This document shows positions 1 through 6,754 of a DNA stretch of 46,599 nucleotides, piece by piece. How positions within the stretch are numbered: position 1 is the stretch's first letter; every line of letters begins with the position of its first letter. The stretch is from positions 1-46,599 of the forward strand of contig CAIXKE010000081.1 in assembly GCA_903919975.1 (NCBI GenBank). The letters run 5' to 3'. The DNA is from Akkermansiaceae bacterium (GTDB lineage Bacteria; Verrucomicrobiota; Verrucomicrobiia; Verrucomicrobiales; Akkermansiaceae). The translations under genes and the position numbers were made by a program. The notes under the pieces were generated by a model that did not search any database, was not told the DNA's origin, and was given only the letters and a program-made list of their open reading frames with translations.

Positions 1-1500
1 CGTAGTCAAGATCGGCGTCGTGAAGCTCGCGGAATTTGTGCCGACTGGTGTAGTCGTGGTGCCGCTGGTGCCCTGATACCATTGATAGGTGAGAGGCGCG
101 GTGCCGGACGCAGTGACGCTTAGCGTGGTGGCGCTACCGCTATTGATCGTCACCGAGGCGGGCGAAGTGGTGATCGCAGCAGGCTGATTGACCGTTACGG
201 TGGCGGTCGAAGAATTGGCTCCCGTTGGATTGGCCGCGTTGGTGACTTTCACCCAGTAACTGGTGGTCGTAGTCAAGGTCGGCGTCGTGAAGCTCGCTGA
301 ATTTGTGCCGACTGGTGTAGTCGTGGTGCCACTGGTGCCTTGATACCATTGATAGGTGAGAGGCGCCGTGCCGGACGCAGTGACGCTTAGCGTGGTGGCG
401 CTACCGCTATTGATCGTCACCGACGCGGGCGAAGTGGTGATCGCTGCAGGCTGATTGACCGTTACGATGGCGGTCGAAGAATTGGCTCCCGTTGGATTGG
501 CCACATTGGTGACCTTCACCCAGTAACTGGTGGTTGCGGTCAAGCTCGGCGTCGTGAAGCTTGCGGAATTGGTGCCAACCGGAGTGGTCGTGCTGCCGCT
601 GGTGCCCTGATACCATTGATAGGTCAAGGGTGCCGTTCCGGACGCTGTGACGCTCAGCGTGGTAGTGCTACCGCTATTGATGGTCACCGAAGCGGGAGAC
701 GTGGTGATTGAGGCTGCGACGTCGGCTTCAGTGACGGTCACCGTCGCAATCGAAGAATCCGCCCCCGTCAGGTTGGCCGCGTTGGTGACTTTCACCCAGT
801 AACTGGTGGTCGTGGTCAAGGTCGGCGTCGTGAAGCTTGCGGAATTGGTGCCAACCGGAGTGGTCGTGGTGCCGCTGGTGCCCTGATACCATTGATAGGT
901 GAGAGGCGCGGTGCCGGATGCCGTGACGCTCAGCGTGGTGGTCTCGCCGCTGTTGATGGTCACTGAGGCGGGTGACGTGGTGATCGCCGCGGGCTGATTG
1001 ACGGTCACCGTCGCAGTCGAGGAATCAGCACCCGTCAGATTGGCGGCATTGGTGACTTTTACCCAGTAGCTGGTGGTCGTAGCCAAGGTTGGCGACGTGA
1101 AGCTTGCGGAGTCGGTGCCCACCGGGGTGGTCGTGATGCCGCTGGCACCCTGATACCATTGATAGGTGAATGGACCCGTGCCGGAGGCGGTGATTGTGAG
1201 TGTGGTAGTGGCACCACTGTTAATGGTCACCGAAGCAGGCGGCGTATCAATCGCCGCAGGTTGGTTGACCGTTACGGTTGCAGTCGAGGAATCCGCACCC
1301 GTTGGGTTGGCAGCATTGGTGACCTTCACCCAGTAACTGGTAGTGGAGGTCAAGGCCGGCGTCGTGAAGCTTGCGGAGTTGGCGCCTATCGGGGTGGTGG
1401 TGGTGCCGCTGGTTCCCTGATACCATTGATAGGTCAATGGACCCGTGCCGGATGCCGTGACGCTCAAAGTGGTGGTGCCGCCGCTGTTGATGGTCACCGA
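1..1500 (-). repeat. Tandem 267-bp repeats coding 89-residue Ig-like domains
   Basis: The same anchor (the GTGACC start of each unit, read on the minus strand) recurs with its CAC at 151, 418, 685, 961, 1228 and 1495. The spacings are 267, 267, 276, 267 and 267 bases. All are multiples of three, so the reading frame is kept. The 276-base unit carries nine extra bases near 700-740. Units at 150-690 differ at only a few positions, which suggests recent duplication or gene conversion. Copies nearer the N-terminus (1228-1500) have diverged more. Confidence 0.95.
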
Positions 1501-2355
1501 GGCAGGAGAAGCGTCAATCGCCGCAGCCACGTCGACAGGACCGCTTCCTTGCGAAACATAGGAAACCATGCCGCTGCTGTTGATGGTGACGGTGCCTTCG
1601 TAGGAACCGATACGCAAGTCGCCCGCCACCTGGCCGGCGATGTTATTCCTCGCGAGAATACGATAGAGGTCCAGAGCAAACTCAACACTACCCGCCGCTC
1701 CGAAAGATCCGAAGGAACCGGTCGTGCCTCGCTGTTGGACTCCGCCTGCAAAAGTGTTGTATCCGGTGTCTTGAATATCTTGATTGACGAACGGATTCTG
1801 ATTATCGATCTGAGATACCGCGGCGGCCACAACCTCGACGGCTTCATCTAAAGACACTTCGAGCACGTTGTTTTGTGTAAAGATGTTGGTGGCTGCAGAT
1901 GTCATCGCTCCATTACCTGCGGTAACTAGATCCCAAGCACCCGAACTGGGTTGACCGACCGTTCCGACTGCCGTGCGAGAATTAGAAACGTAAAGAGTCC
2001 GATGGGGATCACCGCCCTGAAGGGCACTATTGGTATTCGAGAATCCCCACACACCTGCGAGGCCCGCATAAACATCGGGGTCGCTGGCCCAGTCTGCACC
2101 GAAGGCGCTCGTAAGTGCAGTGTTGATATCAAGGAAATTGACGCGGTCAGATGCACCGGGGCCAGCCGCGGTGCCGCGGAACAAGGTGGCAGCATTGCCA
2201 ATATTAGCGTAAACAGTATCAACGTCGCCATATTTCTGAAAATAGAGCACGAGGTCTCCTGCTGCGAAGTTTTCATTTTGTGCACTAAGTGGTGTCGAAC
2301 CGAAAACGGATGCAACCGCACAGGCAAATATTAATGTGATAGAATTAAATTTCAT
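1..2355 (-). CDS. Secreted protein with PEP-CTERM-paralog N-terminal domain and Ig-like repeats (partial, runs off left edge)
   Basis: The ORF opens with ATG at 2355 and I translated it without meeting a stop down to base 1, so the C-terminus lies outside the window. It begins with a signal peptide (MKFNSITLIFACAVASVFG, cleavage near LSA-QNE). Residues about 28-280 align along their length with the divergent gene at 2750: AAGDLVLYFQ, TVYANIGN, FLDINTALTSAFG, YAGLAGVWG, GDPHRTLYVS, EFALDLYRILARNN, GQVAGDLRIGS. After about residue 285 the protein turns into Ig-like repeats (VTINSG, TLSVTASGT, YQWYQG, SYWVKVTNA), about 5.7 of them in view. It is probably an exported surface or matrix protein. 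Its function is unknown, and whether it ends in PEP-CTERM or another anchor cannot be seen. Short ORFs called in the other frames here are shadows. Confidence 0.85.
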   Translation of the reverse strand, partial: MKFNSITLIFACAVASVFGSTPLSAQNENFAAGDLVLYFQKYGDVDTVYANIGNAATLFRGTAAGPGASDRVNFLDINTALTSAFGADWASDPDVYAGLAGVWGFSNTNSALQGGDPHRTLYVSNSRTAVGTVGQPSSGAWDLVTAGNGAMTSAATNIFTQNNVLEVSLDEAVEVVAAAVSQIDNQNPFVNQDIQDTGYNTFAGGVQQRGTTGSFGSFGAAGSVEFALDLYRILARNNIAGQVAGDLRIGSYEGTVTINSSGMVSYVSQGSGPVDVAAAIDASPASVTINSGGTTTLSVTASGTGPLTYQWYQGTSGTTTTPIGANSASFTTPALTSTTSYWVKVTNAANPTGADSSTATVTVNQPAAIDTPPASVTINSGATTTLTITASGTGPFTYQWYQGASGITTTPVGTDSASFTSPTLATTTSYWVKVTNAANLTGADSSTATVTVNQPAAITTSPASVTINSGETTTLSVTASGTAPLTYQWYQGTSGTTTTPVGTNSASFTTPTLTTTTSYWVKVTNAANLTGADSSIATVTVTEADVAASITTSPASVTINSGSTTTLSVTASGTAPLTYQWYQGTSGSTTTPVGTNSASFTTPSLTATTSYWVKVTNVANPTGANSSTAIVTVNQPAAITTSPASVTINSGSATTLSVTASGTAPLTYQWYQGTSGTTTTPVGTNSASFTTPTLTTTTSYWVKVTNAANPTGANSSTATVTVNQPAAITTSPASVTINSGSATTLSVTASGTAPLTYQWYQGTSGTTTTPVGTNSASFTTPILTT

Positions 2356-2472
2356 AGTATGTGATGACGTGGATCGGTGACGAATAAACTTACTAGGTTG
2401 ATAATTGGATTGCTGTCGGACAATTGCGTCAAACACATCTATGGGCAGCCAAAAACCTGGCAATTGCCTCAA

Positions 2473-2490
2473 TGTGACAAAATTGTAACA
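2473..2490. promoter_or_regulatory. Operator-like site A, TGTGAC-N6-GTAACA
   Basis: TGTGAC, AAAATT, GTAACA is a near inverted repeat. It can equally be read as two 7-base direct repeats (ATGTGAC, TTGTAAC) 11 bases apart, the spacing used by PhoB-type tandem binding. It lies 118-135 bases upstream of the ATG at 2355. The same pattern recurs at 2576, 18724 and 26825. Confidence 0.5.
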
Positions 2491-2575
2491 ATTGTGCGTT
2501 TGCTGAGATCCGGGTAATGATTGCAGAGCCGAGTGGCAAGACAGGTTACTAATTGCACATATGATTGGGAATCCT

Positions 2576-2593
2576 TGTGACGAATTCTTCACA
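2576..2593. promoter_or_regulatory. Operator-like site B, TGTGAC-N6-TTCACA
   Basis: TGTGAC, GAATTC, TTCACA is the second copy of the motif in the divergent intergenic region. It lies about 57 bases upstream of the candidate -35 box of the PEP-CTERM gene at 2750. One mismatch (T for G) separates it from the perfect inverted repeat seen at 26825. Confidence 0.5.
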
Positions 2594-2649
2594 CGATACT
2601 CATGGGTAGGACGTGGTTCATGGCAATGATTAGGCAGTCCTCACGGAAG

Positions 2650-2678
2650 TTGCCGCACGAAATCAGGCCCCATAAAAT
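2650..2678 (+). promoter_or_regulatory. Candidate sigma70-type promoter of the PEP-CTERM gene
   Basis: TTGCCG at 2650-2655 and TAAAAT at 2673-2678 are separated by exactly 17 bases, and the expected start of transcription is about 65 bases ahead of the ATG at 2750. This is consensus matching only. The weak -35 would fit an activated promoter with site B upstream. Confidence 0.4.
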
Positions 2679-2749
2679 CCTGATCGCAACGGACCTTCGT
2701 GGGAATCACACACCTCGATAACACTAAAAAAACGACAACACAAATAAGC

Positions 2750-3619
2750 ATGAAAAAACTAATTAATCGTTACGCCTTGTTTTCGGCGTTTTCATTCGGT
2801 CTGGCGGCCTTACCCGCCGGCGCAGCGAACACGTTCTATGCCCCAGGAGATTTGGTGCTATATTTCCAACAGGAAGGTGGCACGAACACCGTCTATGCAA
2901 ATCTCGGGAATACTGCTACCGCCTTCCGCGACGCATCATCGAACAACATTAACTTCCTTAATCTCAACTCGACGCTCACCAGCGCCTTTGGCGAGAATTG
3001 GGAGACTGATTCCTCGATCTATGCTGGTCTTGCAGGCGTATGGGGCACATCTAACACAAATAGCACATTAACCAACGGCGATCCGCACCGGACGCTCTAC
3101 GTTTCCAGTTCCCGTAACTCTGTGGGAACCATCGGCAGCGCAAATTCAACTGGGTGGGATCTAGTTACAGCAGGTACCGGAGCGATGACCACTGGAGCCA
3201 CCGGCATGTTTACGATGAACAACACGTTCGAGACCCAGTATGACGTGCAATCGACCGTGTCTCTCACTTCCATCTCCACAATTGACGAACAGAATCCGTT
3301 CTCATCTCCTGGCCTTCAAGGCAATGCATTCGGCGCCTTCGCGGGCGGCGTCCAGCAGAAGGGTTCTGCGTCCACCTTCGGTGACTTCGGTGGGGCTGTC
3401 GGAGAAACTGAATTCGCTCTGGACCTCTATCGCGTCCTTGCGAGAAACAATATCTCCGGCCAAGTCGCTGGCGATCTCCGCATCGGCTCGTTTGAGGGAA
3501 CAGTTACCGTCGGAAGCAATGGCCAAGTTTCCTTTATGGCGATTCCTGAACCGTCCTCCACAGTTTTGATCGGCTTGACCGCCGGAGCATTCGTGCTTCG
3601 TCGCCGCCGCTCTGTCTAA
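2750..3619 (+). CDS. PEP-CTERM sorting domain-containing exported protein
   Basis: 289 residues from the ATG at 2750. An upstream in-frame GTG at 2699 would only add residues before a good signal peptide (KKLINRYALFSAFSFGLAALPAGA), so the inner ATG is preferred. The mature part is paralogous to the gene at 2355 (PGDLVLYFQ, TVYANLGNTATAFRD, YAGLAGVWG, GDPHRTLYVSSSRNSVGT, EFALDLYRVLARNNISGQVA). The C-terminus is a textbook PEP-CTERM tripartite signal: PEPSS, a hydrophobic helix (TVLIGLTAGAFVL) and RRRRS. In the family this signal is processed by an exosortase, but none is encoded in this window. The protein is probably exported to the cell surface or extracellular matrix, role unknown. It is followed after 42 bases by the PstS-like gene, likely in one transcript. 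Confidence 0.9.
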   Translation: MKKLINRYALFSAFSFGLAALPAGAANTFYAPGDLVLYFQQEGGTNTVYANLGNTATAFRDASSNNINFLNLNSTLTSAFGENWETDSSIYAGLAGVWGTSNTNSTLTNGDPHRTLYVSSSRNSVGTIGSANSTGWDLVTAGTGAMTTGATGMFTMNNTFETQYDVQSTVSLTSISTIDEQNPFSSPGLQGNAFGAFAGGVQQKGSASTFGDFGGAVGETEFALDLYRVLARNNISGQVAGDLRIGSFEGTVTVGSNGQVSFMAIPEPSSTVLIGLTAGAFVLRRRRSV

Positions 3620-3661
3620 ATGTTATAAAACTCTTCAAACCACACTAAACAAATCAATAAT

Positions 3662-5008
3662 ATGAAGACTACAGCAATCATCGCGGGACTATCCGCATTC
3701 TCATTCGTTCCGGCACTATTGGCCGATGTGACCGTTGACATCACCGGTGCCACCGCCTTCCGTGCGGCGGCTCTGACCGCTATCCGTTCGAAATACAATG
3801 CTTCGGGCGCAGCCTATCAATTCTCGCACGACCAAGCGGCCGGTGCCTACACCGGTGCCACCCGTTCGATATTCAAAGGCACGTTTCAGGGCATCGCAGG
3901 TGTGACCACCATCCGCACCTCGTTCAACGGTTCCGTCGAAGGAATCCGCGCGCTGGTGGATAGCCCAGCGAGCGATCCTACCTACTACACCGAGATATTG
4001 GGCAACTTCGTGACCGCCGCAGCGATCGGTGGAGGAGAGACCAACAAGGACACCGTAGGCTTCGCCAAGACTACTGCCGCGTCACAATCGGAAATCGCCT
4101 TTTCGGACGTGAGCAAGGCCGCCACTCCGTATTCGGGTTTCAGCCTTCAGCCGGGCAGTTCAACCTGCGGTGTCGTGGTGTTCACCATGCTTGCCAACGA
4201 AGGATCGCCAGTCACCAACGTGACCTCGCAACAGTTCCGCGCACTCATGTCAAACGGTTTCCTCCCCCGCAGTGTATTCAGCGGAGTAGAGGCCGACAAT
4301 CCGATAGGTGATGCACCCGGAGTAAACGCAGGCTATGTGTTCTCCACCGGTCGTAACGACGGATCCGGAACCCGGACCACGTATCTTGCTGAAACCGGTT
4401 ACGGTATCGCCAATGCAGTGAAGCAATATGTTACTAACGTTTCCACATCCACAGCGCTGACTACGATCCAACTCGTTCCCGCCGGCGGCGTGAACGATCC
4501 GGCCCTTCCAGGTCAACTTGCTGGCAACGCGTCCACGGTCTGGAGTAATGACATCGCTGGCAATGGCGGTTACAGCAGTGGCAGCACACTTCGCACAGAC
4601 ATGGGCAAAACAGGTGCAGCAGTTACGGTTCTTGACGAAACGGGTGCTGATGCCTTCGGCGAGCCTGTTATAGCCGACCTTGTGACTTGGCTTTCACTCA
4701 ACGATGCGACGACCGCCCGTGCCAACGGTGCGGTGGTCTGCTCTTACAATGGCGTGAAGCTCAATGACTTTGCCACCAGCGGCACGATGTCTGCAGCCGA
4801 TAGAGCTAAGGTCACGGAAGGTGCCTACACCGCCTGGGGCTTCCAACAGTTGTATCGCCGAAACGATATCACCGCCGGTGACGCTGTAACGGTTTACACG
4901 GGCATCAAAACCGCCCTTGAGAATTCAGCAAACCTAGCTTCCGCCGGCATCACCATCCCCGAGATGAACGTCGGTCGTCCGTTTGACGGCGGCACGGTCG
5001 CTCCGTAA
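3662..5008 (+). CDS. Secreted PstS-like / periplasmic-binding-protein-like protein
   Basis: 448 residues with a signal peptide (KTTAIIAGLSAFSFVPALLA). The mature N-terminus (DVTVDITGATAFRAAALTAI) and the internal motifs IAFSDVSKA and GRNDGSGTRTTYLAE resemble the ligand-contact segments of PstS-type phosphate-binding proteins (GAS.P and R.DGSGT). The length is somewhat above the usual 320-380 for PstS. No pst permease genes are nearby, so a role as a free surface or periplasmic binding protein is more likely than a normal ABC partner. It may bind phosphate or another oxyanion, but this is inference from motifs. It sits 42 bases after the PEP-CTERM gene and is closed by the terminator at 5079-5116. 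Confidence 0.75.
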   Translation: MKTTAIIAGLSAFSFVPALLADVTVDITGATAFRAAALTAIRSKYNASGAAYQFSHDQAAGAYTGATRSIFKGTFQGIAGVTTIRTSFNGSVEGIRALVDSPASDPTYYTEILGNFVTAAAIGGGETNKDTVGFAKTTAASQSEIAFSDVSKAATPYSGFSLQPGSSTCGVVVFTMLANEGSPVTNVTSQQFRALMSNGFLPRSVFSGVEADNPIGDAPGVNAGYVFSTGRNDGSGTRTTYLAETGYGIANAVKQYVTNVSTSTALTTIQLVPAGGVNDPALPGQLAGNASTVWSNDIAGNGGYSSGSTLRTDMGKTGAAVTVLDETGADAFGEPVIADLVTWLSLNDATTARANGAVVCSYNGVKLNDFATSGTMSAADRAKVTEGAYTAWGFQQLYRRNDITAGDAVTVYTGIKTALENSANLASAGITIPEMNVGRPFDGGTVAP

Positions 5009-5078
5009 TCGGGCACGTGTGTAGAGTCTACTGGGCATACACATAATCCCGAAAAGGCTGCATTAACAGCCACTCACA

Positions 5079-5116
5079 GGCTGGTATCGGATTTAAACCC
5101 GGTACCAGCCTTTTTT
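5079..5116 (+). terminator. Rho-independent terminator after the PstS-like gene
   Basis: A long hairpin, with GGCTGGTA pairing to TACCAGCC around an ATTTAAA-containing loop, is followed directly by six T at 5111-5116. It starts 70 bases after the stop codon at 5008. A smaller stem (GGCTG/CAGCC, 5056-5071) precedes it. Confidence 0.85.
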
Positions 5117-5143
5117 GAAAATCAGTCACACTAAATTAATCAC

Positions 5144-5821
5144 TTGCGCCCCCTTCATCTTAAAATCGCCGCCAGCGTCATTCTATCAGTCGGAGCTTTA
5201 TTTTCCATTCGACAAAATGAATCGGTCTCTTCCGTAGGGAATCATTCCGGAGATACCCGTGAATTCGGAGCCGTAAATCGGGTTAGCGGATTATCGCGTG
5301 CACATGCTGGGCAAAAGCGGAAGATCACCAGTCTGGACTCCGAAGTTCGTGCCGATTCCATAGCGGATAGATCTGCAGAGGAAGATCAATTAAATTCTTC
5401 TGATAATCTATTAGATTCAATAGACGAACCGGATGCTGTGCGGAATCAAACGCAGGAACGTGCCGTGCGTCTTGCCCCCAACGTTCGCCTTCCTGCAGCG
5501 ATTATGGCTCAAGGCGATCACGAGCCTACTCCTCACCGCTGTTCTTCCGCGTCTGAGGCAGCCAACCAGACGATTGCAGATCGCTTTTACGGCGAGCTTT
5601 CATCTGGTTCGCGGGAACCCAGCAATGACTCTGAAACGGATGTGAGGCCGAAGGATCGCGGCGAACTGTTGGTCCCCACTGGACTCGAGGTGGATCGGGC
5701 AACCCAGCGGGCGAACGAAGCATATCGCGCCATGTTCGGCGATGCCGCCTACAATCGCCAATCGATGATGAGTGCGATCGAGGTTAACCTTCCGGAGCAA
5801 TCTGTCGATTCCGGAAATTGA
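5144..5821 (+). CDS. Hypothetical exported protein
   Basis: 225 codons starting with TTG at 5144; no ATG gives a better start. An N-terminal positively charged and hydrophobic stretch (LKIAASVILSVGALFSI) looks like a signal peptide or membrane anchor. The middle is polar and low in complexity. The C-terminal 50 residues (TGLEVDRATQRANEAYRAMF) look more ordered. I do not recognise a family. It lies just beyond the terminator at 5079-5116 and its stop is 9 bases from the stop of the convergent Sel1 gene. Lack of a clear ribosome-binding site and the TTG start lower confidence. Confidence 0.5.
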   Translation: MRPLHLKIAASVILSVGALFSIRQNESVSSVGNHSGDTREFGAVNRVSGLSRAHAGQKRKITSLDSEVRADSIADRSAEEDQLNSSDNLLDSIDEPDAVRNQTQERAVRLAPNVRLPAAIMAQGDHEPTPHRCSSASEAANQTIADRFYGELSSGSREPSNDSETDVRPKDRGELLVPTGLEVDRATQRANEAYRAMFGDAAYNRQSMMSAIEVNLPEQSVDSGN

Positions 5822-5830
5822 TCCGTTCGG

Positions 5831-6754
5831 TCAAGCGCGGCGCTGCTTTTTACGAATCAATTTCCGAAGTTCAGTAGCTTTTTGTTTTGCCTCGTCGAGT
5901 TCGCCTTCCTTGAGGCCAGGAACGACATCCTCAAGAGACTTTGTGGCTGTAACTTCGCCTCGTCCGGAGGCGATCACCAGCCAACCCAGTGCTTCGATAC
6001 GGGTAGCTTTGTCATTGGCGAGTGGATTGAGGAGTCGACCCAAATTACTCTGGGCTTTGAGGTGGCCGTCAAGCGCTGCCTTTCGGAACCAAAGCTCGGC
6101 GGCCTTTGCGTACTCATTCATTCCCAGGCCCATCTGGTTCATCAGGCCAAAAGTATTTTGCGCTTCAGCACTTCCACTTTCCGCGGCGATTTTTAGATAG
6201 GGAGCAGCCTTGCCGTAGTCCCGAGCGACTCCGTATTCACCGAAATAGAGAACACTACCATAAACCAATGTCGCGTCCGGAAGGTCTTGATTAGCCGATT
6301 TCGTCAGCCACTGAAGCCCTTCCGCACGCATTTCTTCCGGCGATTTTGCGGCCGCCCCGTCAGGCAAGCCATTTTCTTTTCCCGCCAGCAGCAGATTTGC
6401 GAGGTTGAGCTGGGCTTTGGCAGAGCCTTTTTCCGCCCCCTTGCGGAACCATGATGCAGCTTCGCTCTCGTTTTTTTCAACCGTTATACCGTTGCTGTAA
6501 AAATATCCGATGCCGCCGATCGCGTCGGCATGACCTTGCTCCGCAGCGACTCTCATCAATTCGAGGGATTTGGCGGGGTTCTTGGGGACTCCATTGCCGT
6601 GCAAATATGCCCGGGCGAGTTGGAACCGGCCATCGCCATCGCCGCGTTCCGCCGCTGCCTGAATTTCTAATAGTGCACCAGTGGTTGGCTCGCCCGCCCA
6701 TACAGTTGTGGCGTCGAGCACTAGCAGCATGACGATCAAGGATTGTGTCTTCAT
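5831..6754 (-). CDS. Sel1-repeat (TPR-like) exported protein
   Basis: 307 residues: signal peptide (KTQSLIVMLLVLDATTVWA) followed by about six Sel1-like repeats between residues 30 and 270, e.g. GRFQLARAYLHGNGVPKNP, GIGYFYSNGITVEKNESEAA, WFRKGAEKGSAKAQLNLANL. Such solenoids mediate protein-protein contacts, here probably in the periplasm. The ATG at 6752-6754 overlaps the stop of the giant TpsA gene as ATGA, so it is translationally coupled and belongs to the secretion operon. A scaffold or accessory role for the exoprotein is inferred. The C-terminus is Lys/Arg rich (LRKLIRKKQRRA). Confidence 0.9.
   Translation of the reverse strand: MKTQSLIVMLLVLDATTVWAGEPTTGALLEIQAAAERGDGDGRFQLARAYLHGNGVPKNPAKSLELMRVAAEQGHADAIGGIGYFYSNGITVEKNESEAASWFRKGAEKGSAKAQLNLANLLLAGKENGLPDGAAAKSPEEMRAEGLQWLTKSANQDLPDATLVYGSVLYFGEYGVARDYGKAAPYLKIAAESGSAEAQNTFGLMNQMGLGMNEYAKAAELWFRKAALDGHLKAQSNLGRLLNPLANDKATRIEALGWLVIASGRGEVTATKSLEDVVPGLKEGELDEAKQKATELRKLIRKKQRRA

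Larger units (their letters stand above)
2356..2749. other. Divergent intergenic region between two paralogous secreted-protein genes
   Basis: These 394 bases separate the minus-strand gene starting at 2355 from the plus-strand gene starting at 2750. No gene is visible. The region holds two copies of the TGTGAC-N6 operator-like motif (2473 and 2576), three CAATTG palindromes (about 2421, 2461 and 2490), a 12-base near-direct repeat CAATTGCGTCAA/CAATTGCCTCAA spaced 40 bases apart, and one plausible sigma70-type promoter for the plus-strand gene. Confidence 0.7.

Noticed and set aside
1..1500. Regular repeats considered as a CRISPR array
   Set aside because: Units are 267 bases, coding, in frame and similar throughout; there are no short repeats with unique spacers and no cas genes.
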